Origin: Gimesia fumaroli
GTDB taxonomy: Bacteria; Planctomycetota; Planctomycetia; Planctomycetales; Planctomycetaceae
Assembly: GCF_007754425.1 (NCBI RefSeq)
Contig: NZ_CP037452.1
Span: 1,459,501 to 1,523,500 of the forward strand
Direction: 5' to 3'
Length of the DNA stretch: 64,000 nt
Each line of letters starts with the position of its first letter. The stretch's first letter is position 1. Shown piece after piece: positions 37,381 to 49,776 of this stretch. The notes under the pieces are model-generated. The model was not told the DNA's origin and searched no databases. It worked only from the letters and a program-made list of their open reading frames with translations. The position numbers and the translations under genes were made by a program.

Positions 37381-39837
37381 TTATGACAGTTTAAACAGTT
37401 TTCTGGTCAACCATTCCGTTGCCAGTAAGCCTGCTAACAGAAAGAAGACCCACGCCTGATCCCAGAGTGTTTTCAGCCGTTCGTCAACGAGAAACTCTTC
37501 TCCTGCATCAGGCAGGAGCGATGTGATATTTTTTGCTTCATCAATGGCAAGATAGGCGCCGCCGGTATCACGGGAGAGTTCTTTGAGCCCTTTAATATTC
37601 TGACTTAGTGACTCATCTTCCAGTCGAGGGAGTAGCACCGTCAAGTTACCCTCGACAGTCTGGCCTTTCGAATTGGGAACAGTGAGTTCAAAGCGATATT
37701 TTCCGGGCAGACTGGCGCGGAAGCTGGCGACATATTCTCCGGGCCGATTACGATCATGCATCAATAAGAGGTTGGGAACCAGAGGTCTGCCGCGCGGGTC
37801 GATGACTTCCATCGGCACGGATTCCTGAACCAGTGGTTTAAATTCCGGATTGAGTAAACGGACGCGTACGGAAACAGTCTGGCCGAGCAGATATTCATCC
37901 CGCTCAAGAATCAGGGTGCCTCGCTTCGTACCCCGTTTCGTACGACCTTGTCCCACATTACGAATCAGCTTGGTCCAGAAACGGTCATAGTAATCTTCTT
38001 CAATAGACCGTAATCGCCAGATTTCAGGACTGCCCAGATAAAGGGAGCGGCCTTCGCCGTAATACTGCGAAGCCATCAAGATCGAGAAGCCGAACTCTGT
38101 CTGCGTTTTGGGATCCGGGAAATGCGAATAGACAGTAGCCGCTGCCTTGGGGCCATTGGTCGGATAACAGCGGTAGACGCCGGGAAAGTTTTCCCATAGT
38201 TCTCTTGATGTTGCAGGGTTATCCGTCAGCATCAGGAAACCGGCATCAAGACCGGCCTGTGTCCATTCGATCCGACGGATCTGAGTGGCTTCCTGATCCA
38301 GGTAGTCGCGGACAAAAGAATTAATGGAAACGGGGTACAGGTCGAGAATAGGTTGAAAGCGTTCCGCATCCTGGGCAAGTCGGGGTGTGTAGACATCACC
38401 GGCAACCAGCACGATTCCGCCACCTCCAGTAGCAACCCACTCATTTAATGTCAGCATCTGCTCTGGTGAGAGCAGTTCCCAGTTGACATCAAATGCCAGG
38501 ATTACATCGTATTCAAACAAATCCGTGCGATCGGGAAATTCGTATAACAGTTTATCGGCGTCCTGAGAGACACCCGGCGGCGCTGTTTGTAGCCAGACAT
38601 CCGACTTGATCGAAGGATGGCGATAGAGCATCGTGCGGGCGAAACGGTAATCTCGCATCGGCCCTCCTGCGATCACCAGTACGCGTGTGGGGCGACTGAA
38701 TACATTCACGCTATGTTCCAGCTCATTGTCCATCGCGTTGGCATCCTGTGCCAGTTGATTGCCTCGCACTCGAATCAGGTAGCTGATCTCACCTTCTTCG
38801 CTGGGGGTGCGTTCAAATTTGACATCGATGGGGAGCCCATCTTCTGTTGGCAATAGAAGATCGCGGGATTCTACTAAGGTTGGCTGCGCTTCGCCTTCAA
38901 TTTTTTTCAGGAGTTCAAGGGTGATATTTTTTCCAGGCATACCCACAGCTTGCAGTAAGGCGGTGATTTCAAACGCGTCGCCAAATTGCACGTCAGTGGG
39001 GGCGATGATTTTCGAAATTTGCACATTGGCAGGTTTTTTGGGGCTGCCTACACCTAGGGTGATTAAGCGTACTTTAGAGTCTTTCGCAGCTTCATTGGCA
39101 GAGAGTAGATCGGTGCCTGCATTCGATGCACCATCTGTGGCGATGATGATTCCGGAGAGTGTTGAACCATTGATTTCGCGGATGAGTTGCCCCAGTAATT
39201 CTCCCAAGCGGGTCTCCAGACCCTGTGGTTGTAAGAGACTGTTCCAGTCGACTTGAACCTGGGGTTTAGGGTCTGGTTCAGTAGTTGCATTCGCCGTCGA
39301 CTCCTCAGACAACTGTGTTTTCTGGAAGACGTGATGTGGTCCGGTTAAGGTCTGGTCGAAGGTGTAAACGCTTACCTGATGTTTCTTTTGCAGGTCTTTG
39401 ATTAACGGTGATTCAGCAAGTAATTTTTCCACTGCCTGCATCCGGCTGGGTACATTTTGACTGGCAGGAGAGCTGGTGTTAACTGGAACCTGTTGGTTGG
39501 GATGCCGCATCGAAAGCGAGGTATCGACCAGCACGGCGACACGTGAAGGGCGAAATGACATTTTTTGTGTTCGTTCGTGCGGATTGAAGACAATGACGAT
39601 CAAGGCGGCAAAAACAGAAAGCCGTAATCCCGTCAGCCAGCAACGCCAGAACAGGGGTAATTGAACTGAATCTTTCCAGACGGTTCGAAAGGAAAGTGCC
39701 AGTATGATTCCCAGGCATCCCAAGAGTAACAGCCACCCCCAGCCTGAATCGGGCGTATCGTATTCGATCGAACGAAACGAGGTCGTTTCGTCGGCGGCCA
39801 GGATCAGGGAGTTAGAGATCGTTGAAAACAAGTTCAT
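37381..39837 (-). CDS. Membrane vWA protein with glutamine-amidotransferase-like domain
   Basis: An 818-residue protein with N-terminal helices (about 33-50 and 70-85). A vWA domain carries an intact MIDAS start VDTSLSM (Asp105, Ser107, Ser109). A class-I-GATase-like fold follows about residues 390-480 (VLVIAGGPMRDYRF..., DVILAFDVNWELLS..., WVATGGGGIVLVAGD), with no obvious catalytic Cys. Beta-rich domains come next, then a C-terminal helix (~795-812). vWA domains with MIDAS bind divalent metal and partner proteins. The ATG overlaps the upstream BatA-like stop (ATGA), so the two are translationally coupled and probably form a complex. Confidence 0.78.
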   Translation of the reverse strand: MNLFSTISNSLILAADETTSFRSIEYDTPDSGWGWLLLLGCLGIILALSFRTVWKDSVQLPLFWRCWLTGLRLSVFAALIVIVFNPHERTQKMSFRPSRVAVLVDTSLSMRHPNQQVPVNTSSPASQNVPSRMQAVEKLLAESPLIKDLQKKHQVSVYTFDQTLTGPHHVFQKTQLSEESTANATTEPDPKPQVQVDWNSLLQPQGLETRLGELLGQLIREINGSTLSGIIIATDGASNAGTDLLSANEAAKDSKVRLITLGVGSPKKPANVQISKIIAPTDVQFGDAFEITALLQAVGMPGKNITLELLKKIEGEAQPTLVESRDLLLPTEDGLPIDVKFERTPSEEGEISYLIRVRGNQLAQDANAMDNELEHSVNVFSRPTRVLVIAGGPMRDYRFARTMLYRHPSIKSDVWLQTAPPGVSQDADKLLYEFPDRTDLFEYDVILAFDVNWELLSPEQMLTLNEWVATGGGGIVLVAGDVYTPRLAQDAERFQPILDLYPVSINSFVRDYLDQEATQIRRIEWTQAGLDAGFLMLTDNPATSRELWENFPGVYRCYPTNGPKAAATVYSHFPDPKTQTEFGFSILMASQYYGEGRSLYLGSPEIWRLRSIEEDYYDRFWTKLIRNVGQGRTKRGTKRGTLILERDEYLLGQTVSVRVRLLNPEFKPLVQESVPMEVIDPRGRPLVPNLLLMHDRNRPGEYVASFRASLPGKYRFELTVPNSKGQTVEGNLTVLLPRLEDESLSQNIKGLKELSRDTGGAYLAIDEAKNITSLLPDAGEEFLVDERLKTLWDQAWVFFLLAGLLATEWLTRKLFKLS

Positions 39838-42101
39838 GCGGCTGCACCCGCCATCTTGGGATGATAACTTAATCGATACGCGAGTAACTGTTCACAAATC
39901 AATAGCAGGAACAGAATCACTAAAATGGAATTGGTAATTTCCCGGCCCGCTTCCTGCCCTTGAATCCACTGGAATTCACCGGGTTCCTGAATCTGAATGA
40001 GTGGAGAGTTCCCAAACTCATTTCTCAATTCATCGGAAGAGGCCAGTGCCAGATTACTTTCTGAAACAGGAAAATTAAAAGCATACATTTGTGGTTCAAC
40101 GGTCTGGTCTTGACGTTTTAATTGTACGGAATACACGCCTGGTTGATCCGTTTCACGAAACACGGTGATTAACTTCAATGAGTCATTTTCAGACGCTTCA
40201 CCTGACTGCCCGGGTGTGGCCTTTAATCGTACGGTTCGTTCTCCCTGAGCGATTGGTGTTTGAATTTCGATTTCATCGGAAAACGCAGCTGCATCGAGAG
40301 CAAATTCAATCGGTTGGCCGACAATTTCTGCCTGATCGTGCGAGCGGGACTGAACCAGATACTTTTGCAGTTCTAGTTGGAAGACAATGAAGCTTGGATT
40401 GAGCGCCCAGGAATTCCATGGCTCGCCTTCATTCGTCAAGACTGGCCCGGCTGAAGTCAGACAGGTAATAATGCGGCCTTTGCCCAGACGGTGTTCAATA
40501 ATAAACGGGGCTTGATTTCGAAGAGTCGCGATGACATTAACACCCGAGGCATTGGCGGCCTCAGTTTGGAGCCACTTTTGTGAAAGGGGAAAGTATTTCG
40601 AAATTGTGACGGCTTCAATCAATGGATTGTCCTGACCGGCAAACACGGAAAACAGAGGGTGATCGCCGACCTGCATGTCGACCATTGTGTTTGTCTCACG
40701 GGCAGGAAGATCGCGCGGCGAGACTTCCAGTGGCGCAGGAAACAGCCCTTTTCCTTCTTTGTATAACTTGTCGTTATAGAATGCGGGTTGAATCGAAGGA
40801 CCTGCAAACCAGATCAGGCCGCCGCCGTCCTTAACAAATGATTCTAAAGCGGCCACCGCATCCAGCGGTAACTCAGCTACATTCAGCAAGTAAATGTTTT
40901 TGAACTGACTTAATGGATGCCGGCGCAGATAATCAACGCTTTCTACAGAGGGGGCAAAGCCCGTAGTTGAAGCGTCAGGAGCGATCGCGGTTTGGATATA
41001 CATCCACTCGTTCCCTGAAGGGTTGCCGTCGATAATCAACACCGGATTAGACGGTTTCACATTCACTGCCAGAAACCGGGTATTATCGCCGTCCAGTGCA
41101 TCGTTCGTCAGGCTGACATTGATCTGATGCAGATTTGGTTGGTTGAACACCACATCAAAATCCTGCGAAATTTCGCTTCCGGCTTCAATCTTGTCAAACA
41201 CAATACTCATTGGAAGTTTGTTGTGATCGACGAATGCTGCCACACGCACATCCTGAGCGACCTGATCTCCAAAGTTCTTGATACTCACCCTCAGACGGAG
41301 CGGTACATCCACGGCTGCGACTTCTGTTGCTCCCGAAAGTTCTGTAATCGCAAGGTTCGGTTGGGAATCGGGAACTGTTTTAACCAGATTGATTGCGGTA
41401 TCACTCTGGCTCAATTTTTCGATCGTGTCCGCAACCCCCTTTTTCTCCTGCCAATCTGACTTGCGGAAGTCAGAGATCAGGTGCAGTGTTTTGATCACAG
41501 CCCGGTCTTCATTCAGCAGGTCTGCTGCCGCCTCCAATCCCTGATTGAGGTCCAGGCTTTGATGAGAGCAGGACAGGTTGGTCAGTTTGGCATCCAGTTC
41601 GTTGATTAATTCTTCGTTGATGTCCCGTTGCAGAAACAGCGGAGCATCGGCGCGTGAGAGGACGATGAGTGACATTTTCTCAGTATTAGGACGATTGGTC
41701 CCTTCTGCTGCAATCTTCCGGATAACCTGCAGGCCTTCATCAAAGGCACTTTGTTCGCCCCAGACATTCTGCATGGAGCCACTGTCATCGAGCACGATCA
41801 CGTGATGTGACTTGGCACCATGGAACATGGATAACTGGTTTGGGTCCAGAATCAGACGTGCAATGAGGAGCAACAGGCAGACAATCAACAGAATTCGCAG
41901 CAACAGCAGTAGTAGTTGTTCCAGCAACACGCGTCGCTGATTGGTCTGCTGACTCTGAAGCAGAAATTCCATTGCTGCAAAATGAACTCGCTTGTATTGA
42001 AACCGGTTAATTAAATGAATGATGATGGGCGCAGCAACCATCGCGGCACCGGTATAAACCAGTGCTGAATTCACAAAATGTTGAGTTAACCAGGCTTCCA
42101 T
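39834..42101 (-). CDS. BatA-type membrane protein with vWA domain
   Basis: A 755-residue protein whose N-terminus matches the aerotolerance/BatA N-terminal family: helix 10-30, RFQYKRVHFAAMEFLL, helix 62-84. The vWA domain has an intact MIDAS (DDSGS, residues 105-109). Extracytoplasmic beta-sandwich and a GATase-like segment (NPVLIIDGNPSGNEWMY, ALESFVKDGGGLIWFAGPS) follow, then a C-terminal helix near 727-745. In Bat/MoxR operons these proteins act with the MoxR ATPase at the inner membrane. It sits 57 bases after DUF58 and overlaps the next vWA gene by 4 bases. Confidence 0.82.
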   Translation of the reverse strand: MEAWLTQHFVNSALVYTGAAMVAAPIIIHLINRFQYKRVHFAAMEFLLQSQQTNQRRVLLEQLLLLLLRILLIVCLLLLIARLILDPNQLSMFHGAKSHHVIVLDDSGSMQNVWGEQSAFDEGLQVIRKIAAEGTNRPNTEKMSLIVLSRADAPLFLQRDINEELINELDAKLTNLSCSHQSLDLNQGLEAAADLLNEDRAVIKTLHLISDFRKSDWQEKKGVADTIEKLSQSDTAINLVKTVPDSQPNLAITELSGATEVAAVDVPLRLRVSIKNFGDQVAQDVRVAAFVDHNKLPMSIVFDKIEAGSEISQDFDVVFNQPNLHQINVSLTNDALDGDNTRFLAVNVKPSNPVLIIDGNPSGNEWMYIQTAIAPDASTTGFAPSVESVDYLRRHPLSQFKNIYLLNVAELPLDAVAALESFVKDGGGLIWFAGPSIQPAFYNDKLYKEGKGLFPAPLEVSPRDLPARETNTMVDMQVGDHPLFSVFAGQDNPLIEAVTISKYFPLSQKWLQTEAANASGVNVIATLRNQAPFIIEHRLGKGRIITCLTSAGPVLTNEGEPWNSWALNPSFIVFQLELQKYLVQSRSHDQAEIVGQPIEFALDAAAFSDEIEIQTPIAQGERTVRLKATPGQSGEASENDSLKLITVFRETDQPGVYSVQLKRQDQTVEPQMYAFNFPVSESNLALASSDELRNEFGNSPLIQIQEPGEFQWIQGQEAGREITNSILVILFLLLICEQLLAYRLSYHPKMAGAAA

Positions 42102-43035
42102 AAGTTGTCGTGTCAGTTCATTCTATTGGGATGATAATGGTAGGGATCCAGTCGTTGTTTACTGGCGAATCGACTGCTGCATACCGATTCGATGATTCAG
42201 GTAATGTGCCAGTGCCGCGTCAAGGTACTCGCTGGTTCTGATTGTTTGATAGTCAAATTTATTCTTGGCACATTGCCTTCTGATTTCATTCAAAAACTCA
42301 TGCATGGCACTGAGATAACCCTCACGTAATGAGCGGGGATCGCAGACCAGCTCTCCCGTTTCTTCCATGCCTTCAAAACGGGTTGTTCCCGCATAATCGA
42401 AGTCGAGCTCCTGATCGTCCAAAATATGCAGCAACATAATATCGTGGCCGCGATATTGCAGGAGACGTAGTCCTTTGAACAGGCTCTCCCGGTTGACAAA
42501 AAAATCGGAAATAAGGATTATGGTGCCTTTTTGGGATCGCGTTTCGGCGACTTCTTTTAGTACGTCAAAAATGTCGGTTTTTTTAGCTGGTTTTTCTGCA
42601 GCTAGTGCGGTTAGCAGGGCATTGAGGTGATTTCGTTTGCTCAACGCGGGCACGCGGGCACGAATGGCATCATCAAAAGAAATCAAACCGACGGCGTCCT
42701 GCTGTTTCAATAGCAGGTAAGCCAGTGCTGCTGCTGCGGTACAGCCGTATTCATATTTGTTGAGCGGCCCCGTGCCGAACTGCATCGATTCGCTGACGTC
42801 TACCAGCAGAGTCGTTCTTAAATTCGTATCTTCTTCATATTGTTTGATGTAGTACTTATCTGTTTTCGACCAGACCTTCCAGTCGATGTTGCGTACATCA
42901 TCCCCGGGTGCGTACTCGCGGTGTTGAGCAAATTCCACCGATTGGCCAAAAAAAGGACTACGGTGCAATCCGGATAAGAACCCTTCGACAATCGAACGCG
43001 CCCGAATTTCCAATCGTGAAATTCGGGAAATTGCT

Positions 43036-44112
<1,077 letters not shown>

Positions 44113-44461
44113 CCGTTTTCACACCTTTCTACAAAGGTAAACACTGCTTAGCACAGATAGTTCCGTAAGGTCTATCGTAATGCCTGTGAAGGGACTTTGC
44201 GACTATAAACCAAGAAATTACAGGGGTTTCCTTCCAATCTGCGAGCACTCACGAAAGGCAGGATTTTCTCTGAAGGTTACCCTCCAATACAAGAAATAAA
44301 CTTCCGGACCTTCTTGCTTATTTTACTCGACCCTGATGGGTGGGAAAGCCTTATTTTGAAGCTTCCCAGCGATATTGACCGGAAAGGCTCAGTTACACCG
44401 GTCTTAACCGAGCAATTTCTATTAGAAAAACCGGGTTGTACACACAGGTGGCGCGAGTCGG
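44113..44461. other. Intergenic region between purL and moxR
   Basis: This 349-base stretch has two potential hairpins that could end purL transcription: GGGAA(A)GC/GCTTCCC around 44342-44367 and GACCGG/CCGGTC at 44377-44403. Neither has a T-tract. A weak minus-strand -10-like TATAGT lies at 44202-44207 ahead of moxR without a convincing -35. No small gene was seen. Confidence 0.3.
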
Positions 44462-47377
44462 TCAGTCCCAGGCTAACGGGTTTTTCCAGGCGGCTTTCAG
44501 CTCATCCAGGCTGGCATTGATCGTAACATTCCCCGAATTGCCTTTCACACTGAACTGGCGGCTACTGATGACTTCCCCGATCTCGACCAGAGGCAGTTCC
44601 TTAAAGCAGTCCTGTAATGCCTCGATTTTATCCGGAGCGACTTCGATCAAAAAGCGGGTATTGCTTTCCGAGAACAGCAGACTGGGTGTTGAAAGCTCCA
44701 GGGCTTCGGGAAGTCGCGTCGGATCAAGCTTCATACCAAATCCGCCTGCAAAGGCCATCTCTGCCGCTGCGATAGCCAGACCGCCTTCACTCAGGTCGTG
44801 GCAGCTTCTCACGAGTTGCTTCTGAATGGCAGCATGCATGGCTTTGAAAATTTCTGGCGCCTCATCTTTATCGACATGAGGAACCTGTCCCCCTTCCAGT
44901 TGATTGACGAGTGCAAAATGACTGCCTCCCAATTCATCCTGCGTCGAACCAACCAGGAAAATCCGGTTACCGGGTGCTTTCAAGTCCATCGTAACTGCTT
45001 TACTGACGTCGGCAATTTGTCCGATGGCGCTGATTAAGAGCGAAGCAGGGATAGCGACAGTCTCTTTTTCCCCTTGCTCATTTTCATATGAGTACTCATT
45101 GTACAAACTATCTTTCCCACTGATAAAGGGAGAGCCGAAGGCAATCGAGAATTCCTGACACGCAAGTGCTGCCGCAACCAGACTGCCCAGCGTTTCCGGT
45201 CGGTCGGTGTTACCCCAGCAGAAGTTATCGAGAATTGCAATCTTTGTGGGGTCTGCTCCCACCGCGACACAGTTTCGAATGGCTTCATCAATGGCAGAGG
45301 CCGCCATCCAGTGTGTGCTTAAATCTCCATAGCGGGGATTCATACCACAAGAGATCACCAGACCGCGTGTTGAAGTCAGATCGGGGCGGACGACGGCTGC
45401 ATCAGAAGGTCCGTCATTCTGGACCCCGACTAACGGCTTTACCACGCTGCCAGCCTGCACTTCCTGATCGTACTGTCGAATGATCCACTCTTTACTGCAG
45501 ACATTCAGTGAGCTTAAAATCGAAAGCAGGTCATTTGTGTGATCGTCATTTTGTGGAGGAATCAGAGGGGTAAAGTTTGGCGTTTTATAAATGGCTTCGC
45601 GAATCACAGGAGGTCGGCCATCATGCAGGAACGACATTTCCAGGTCGGCCACGGTTTGCTCCTGAAACTTGAGGACCAGATGCTTGGTATCGGTAAATTT
45701 GCCAATCACCGATGCTTCGACACCTTCACCAGCGCAGATCGCTTCGAATTCTTCCCAGTTTTCGGGGGGGACAGCCAATACCATTCGTTCCTGCGCTTCG
45801 GAAATCCAGATTTCGGTATAGGACAAGCCGGCGTACTTGAGAGGGCACTTATCGAGCCAGACTTCAGCGCCGGTGTTTTCTCCCATTTCGCCTACAGCGC
45901 TACTAAAACCGCCGGCACCACAGTCGGTAATGGCTGAGAATAATTCTTTGTCGCGTGCCTCAAGAATGACGTCCATGGTCATTTTTTCGGTAATCGCGTT
46001 TCCAATTTGCACAGCGCCACCAGACAGCATTTCACTTTCGGAAGTCAGTTCAGCGGAAGAAAACGTTGCGCCGTGAATTCCATCCCGTCCGGTGCGACCG
46101 CCGACAGCAACGATATAATGGCCGGGTTGAGCCTGTTGCTTGGCTGATTTTCCTACGGGTAGCATCGCTACGTTGCCACAGTAGACAAGTGGATTCCCGA
46201 GATAGCGCTCATCGAAGTAAACTGCGCCATTGACAGTCGGAATTCCCATGCGGTTGCCGTAATCACGTACGCCGGAAACAACACCGGTGGCAACGGCTTT
46301 GGGGTGTAACACGCCGGCTGGAAGCTCGTCGTAAGAAATTTCAGGCGGAGCAAAACAGAAGACGTCTGTATTGCAAACCGGCTTGCCTCCGAGTCCGGTT
46401 CCCAGTGGATCGCGGATCACGCCCCCCAGTCCGGTGTTGGCACCACCGTAAGGCTCAAGGGCAGAGGGGTGGTTGTGTGTTTCTACTTTAAAGCAGACAT
46501 CCTGTTTGTCGTCAAAAGTAATTACGCCTGCATTGTCGGCGAATACGCTGACACACCAGTCTTTCTCGCCCAGAGATTTACGAATTTCTGTAGTGGCGGC
46601 AAAGATGGTTTCCTTGAGCATGTTCTCAAAATGAAGGTCGCGTTCTTCATCCCGAAAATGAATTCGTCCAGCCAGCGTTTTGTGCGAACAGTGTTCACTC
46701 CAGGTTTGTGCGATACTTTCCAGTTCGACGTCTGTGGGGTCTTTTTCCTGACTGACGTAGTAATCTCTAATAGTTCGCATTTCTGTCAGATTCAAATAAA
46801 GCTGACCTTCACGGCTGAGGCTTTCCAGTTGCACATCGCTCATGGAACGAATGGGAATCGTGACCAGTTCGAACGTGTATTCACTGCCCAGCTTGATGGT
46901 GTCCATGCTGAGAGGTCCACGAACTACGTGTTCAATAGCTTCATTCGAAAGGACTTTGGCTGCCATCCGGTCAATTTCTTCAGAGCTCGCGTCGGAGTTG
47001 ACCCAGTACTTGCGGCAGGTGGCGACATTATCAATTGACAGTCCCAAATCACAGATTGCCTCTCGAGCACTGTTGGCGACATTGTCGGTCACACCCGGCT
47101 TGAACAAAACATTAAGAAGCGGCTCGGTTTCGGTCGATTCGGATGAATTGCTCGACAGCATGCGAATTTCAAACGTTTCGACAATCGGATCGGAGAGCAG
47201 GGAACGGGCAATCTTTTCTACGTCGGCTTGATCCAGATCACCCTCCAGCAAATATGAGTGTGCGGCCTGTATCGAGCGAATGGAACTGGTGCCGAGTACC
47301 TGGCATTCTTTCAGAATCCGGGCACCTTCACGGTCGATCTGGTTCTCGGCAGGTTTGATTTCAACTTCGCAAAGCAT
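44462..47377 (-). CDS. purL: Phosphoribosylformylglycinamidine synthase, PurL with N-terminal PurS-like pair
   Basis: A 971-residue synthetase that converts FGAR to FGAM in purine synthesis using ammonia from a glutaminase. The catalytic PurL body is clear: [90 protein letters not shown]. The first ~160 residues look like two PurS-type modules ([14 protein letters not shown]... and [15 protein letters not shown]...), which the small-PurL system encodes as a separate subunit. There is no C-terminal glutaminase domain, so a separate PurQ is expected elsewhere. GGA six bases before the ATG. The start is 73 bases after tyrA. Confidence 0.93.
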   Translation of the reverse strand: MLCEVEIKPAENQIDREGARILKECQVLGTSSIRSIQAAHSYLLEGDLDQADVEKIARSLLSDPIVETFEIRMLSSNSSESTETEPLLNVLFKPGVTDNVANSAREAICDLGLSIDNVATCRKYWVNSDASSEEIDRMAAKVLSNEAIEHVVRGPLSMDTIKLGSEYTFELVTIPIRSMSDVQLESLSREGQLYLNLTEMRTIRDYYVSQEKDPTDVELESIAQTWSEHCSHKTLAGRIHFRDEERDLHFENMLKETIFAATTEIRKSLGEKDWCVSVFADNAGVITFDDKQDVCFKVETHNHPSALEPYGGANTGLGGVIRDPLGTGLGGKPVCNTDVFCFAPPEISYDELPAGVLHPKAVATGVVSGVRDYGNRMGIPTVNGAVYFDERYLGNPLVYCGNVAMLPVGKSAKQQAQPGHYIVAVGGRTGRDGIHGATFSSAELTSESEMLSGGAVQIGNAITEKMTMDVILEARDKELFSAITDCGAGGFSSAVGEMGENTGAEVWLDKCPLKYAGLSYTEIWISEAQERMVLAVPPENWEEFEAICAGEGVEASVIGKFTDTKHLVLKFQEQTVADLEMSFLHDGRPPVIREAIYKTPNFTPLIPPQNDDHTNDLLSILSSLNVCSKEWIIRQYDQEVQAGSVVKPLVGVQNDGPSDAAVVRPDLTSTRGLVISCGMNPRYGDLSTHWMAASAIDEAIRNCVAVGADPTKIAILDNFCWGNTDRPETLGSLVAAALACQEFSIAFGSPFISGKDSLYNEYSYENEQGEKETVAIPASLLISAIGQIADVSKAVTMDLKAPGNRIFLVGSTQDELGGSHFALVNQLEGGQVPHVDKDEAPEIFKAMHAAIQKQLVRSCHDLSEGGLAIAAAEMAFAGGFGMKLDPTRLPEALELSTPSLLFSESNTRFLIEVAPDKIEALQDCFKELPLVEIGEVISSRQFSVKGNSGNVTINASLDELKAAWKNPLAWD

Positions 47378-47450
47378 GTGAATTCCAGTTACTGTTTAAT
47401 CAAGTCAGGAAAATGAATTTGTTCGATTGCAGCATCGCCCCAGGTATACG

Positions 47451-48332
47451 CTATTGTGGACGGGCTGAATTTAATGCATCGTGGTTCTTTTTGCCATCTT
47501 CCAGAAGTTGGCGCAGAAGATTTTCATCATGGTTTTCAATGGCATCTCTTAATCGGTGTAGTGATTGAGTGTATTTATCAATACTATTCACAACGGCTTT
47601 ACTATTACTGAGTAAGATATCGATCCAGATTGAGGGATCGCCGGCGGCAATCCGGGTCGTGTCCCGAAATCCGGTTGAGGTAAACTTCCTGTTTTCTGCC
47701 GTCAGGGACATGGCTAATGCGGAAGAGACCACGTGTGGGAGATGGCTGGTTTCAGCGAGGATTTGATCATGTTTCTCAGGAGAAGTCTCCAGAACATGCA
47801 TCCCCAGAGCTTCCCAGAATTGTTTGACTTTGGCGACTGCCTCTGTGGGGAGCGAAGCGTCTGGTGTGATCACGCAGGGGCGATGCTGAAACAGATTGGG
47901 GTCTGCGAATTCAAAACCGGCTTTTTCAGAACCTGCCAGGGGATGCGAGGCGACAAACGTCACTCCTTCAGGAAGGCTTCCATAAAGTTCTTCGCATATT
48001 TTCTGTTTGGTGCTGCCTACATCGGTGATGATGGTTCCCGGGCGGCTATGTTGCGCCACCGTTCGGATGAATTGCACGATCTGGTTGACGGGGGTGCAAA
48101 CGATGACCAGATCTGACTGGGCTGATGTCTCAGCGATATTCGTCGTGCCACGGTCCAGTAAGCCGGATTGTTGGGCCGCGCGCATGCGAGAGGGATTCCG
48201 CCCTGCTCCCAGGACTGTTTTGGCTATTTTGCGGCGTCGCGCTGCCGCTGCAATTGAACCTCCCAGCAGACCGACGCCAATGATGCCGATCGTTTTGAAG
48301 AGGTAGGTATTTTCTGTCGTTGGTTCAGTCAT
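47451..48332 (-). CDS. tyrA: Prephenate dehydrogenase
   Basis: A 293-residue NAD-dependent dehydrogenase for tyrosine synthesis. The Rossmann motif GVGLLGGS is near residue 16. The family sequences DLVIVCTPVNQI, TDVGSTKQKI, SHPLAGSEKAGFE and DHPHVV-like SHLPHVVSSALAMSL are present, matching the catalytic His region and the C-terminal helical domain. There is no ACT domain, so allosteric tyrosine control of the Bacillus type is not expected. Arogenate dehydrogenase is an alternative specificity. It lies between a PQQ-like gene (120-base gap) and purL. Confidence 0.9.
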   Translation of the reverse strand: MTEPTTENTYLFKTIGIIGVGLLGGSIAAAARRRKIAKTVLGAGRNPSRMRAAQQSGLLDRGTTNIAETSAQSDLVIVCTPVNQIVQFIRTVAQHSRPGTIITDVGSTKQKICEELYGSLPEGVTFVASHPLAGSEKAGFEFADPNLFQHRPCVITPDASLPTEAVAKVKQFWEALGMHVLETSPEKHDQILAETSHLPHVVSSALAMSLTAENRKFTSTGFRDTTRIAAGDPSIWIDILLSNSKAVVNSIDKYTQSLHRLRDAIENHDENLLRQLLEDGKKNHDALNSARPQ

Positions 48333-48452
48333 GCCTCGTATTGTAGAAGCCCCGAATCGGGATTTCCAGCGGCTCGAAGGCAGTATCAGCGAGCTGATCG
48401 AAAAGTCTCACGACGCTGTAAGTTATTTAATCGTTATCTTTTGTGATGAGTC

Positions 48453-49727
48453 TCATTTGTTATCTGAGATTCGATAGAGGTAGCCGTTTGTTCGCAGGTA
48501 GATACTACCTTCACTGACAGCAGGAGAGGCATTGAATAAGTCCTCATCGGTCGCGATTTCGTTTCGCGCCAGTTCCTGATATTCAGGCCCGGCTTTGAGA
48601 ACGACCACGCCATTGTCCCGGGTTGTGATATAGAGTTTCCCGTCGCCGAAAACGATGGACGCATAGAGCCGGGACTTGGTCGGGAGACGGTTCTTGTAGA
48701 CCACTTCTCCATTCTTCGCATTTAGGCAGAAGGCGATGCCACGATCGCTGGCCCAGTAGAGATGATCTTTATAAAAAACGGGAGAGGTGACATTTGCACC
48801 AACGTTGACTTCCCATAACTTGTGAGTTTTTGTGACATCCCCACGGCCTCCTGGACGAACGGCAATACTGCGGTTGCTGCGACCGCCCAGACAGTACAGA
48901 ATTCCCTCGTTCTGAACAACAACGGGCACGACGTAGTCTTGAATGCCTTCACAGGTCCAGAGTTTTTTACCTGTATCAGGATCAAAGCCCAGAATCTGGT
49001 TTTTCTGGTTCACGACCAGTTCCTGTTTGCCGCCCGGTACATCCACAATTGAGGGAGTGGTCCAGGCACGGACAATATTCTCTGCCTTCCAGGCAATCTC
49101 GCCGTTGCTTTTCTTTAACGCGTAAACAGTATCGCTTTCAATACTGGCATTCACGATCACAAAGTCTTTATACAGAATCGGAGACGACGCAGAACCAAAT
49201 CCCGCGGTTCCTTCGCCGACGTCGGATCGCCACTTGAGTTTTCCTTTCAGGTCATAAGCGACGACACCCGAGGTACCAAAAAAGGTATACACGCCGGTCT
49301 CGTCACAGGCCGGAGTTCCACTGGCGTAACCGTGGTCGACAATTCGTTTGGTGATTTTCTGAACCCGATTCAAGGGAGGAACTGATTCATCCCACATAAT
49401 GTCGCCGTTCTGTCGATTGACGGAAATGACGTGCAAACGCAAATCAGACGGGTTCCCATCATCTTCAGTGGTTAAGCCATACCCGGTATACGCAGTGAGG
49501 AAGATTTGATTGCCGAACAGGACCGGGCTGGAAGATCCATGACCGGGCAGTTTGGTTTTCCAGACGATATTCTTCTCGGCACTCCACTCTGTCGGGAGGC
49601 CCGTGGAAGCGGAAATCCCATTTCCGGAAGGGCCACGGAATTGTGACCAGTCTGCTGCCGGGAGCGAAGTCAGATTTGTTGTCTCGAAAGCCAAAAACAG
49701 AATCACTGCGGAAAGAATGCGGCTCAT
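48453..49727 (-). CDS. Secreted PQQ-like beta-propeller protein
   Basis: A 424-residue protein from ATG 49727; the TTG two codons upstream is an alternative. A signal peptide (MSRILSAVILFLAFETTNL) is followed by the planctomycete PQQ-like opening DWSQFRGPSGNGIS. A series of WD/PQQ-type blades then appears (KNIVWKTKLPGHGSSSP, GKLKWRSDVGEG, GKKLWTCEGIQDY, HKLWEVNVGANVTSP). Binding of PQQ is not shown by the motifs; many such proteins are scaffold propellers. Monocistronic-looking, 178 bases after the DUF1501 gene stop in transcript order, with a nested hairpin at 49777-49815 just before it. Confidence 0.83.
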   Translation of the reverse strand: MSRILSAVILFLAFETTNLTSLPAADWSQFRGPSGNGISASTGLPTEWSAEKNIVWKTKLPGHGSSSPVLFGNQIFLTAYTGYGLTTEDDGNPSDLRLHVISVNRQNGDIMWDESVPPLNRVQKITKRIVDHGYASGTPACDETGVYTFFGTSGVVAYDLKGKLKWRSDVGEGTAGFGSASSPILYKDFVIVNASIESDTVYALKKSNGEIAWKAENIVRAWTTPSIVDVPGGKQELVVNQKNQILGFDPDTGKKLWTCEGIQDYVVPVVVQNEGILYCLGGRSNRSIAVRPGGRGDVTKTHKLWEVNVGANVTSPVFYKDHLYWASDRGIAFCLNAKNGEVVYKNRLPTKSRLYASIVFGDGKLYITTRDNGVVVLKAGPEYQELARNEIATDEDLFNASPAVSEGSIYLRTNGYLYRISDNK

Positions 49728-49776
49728 GTTCAAGTTCCATTGGAAGATCGAAGGTGGGGAGAAAGTTGACTCACTA

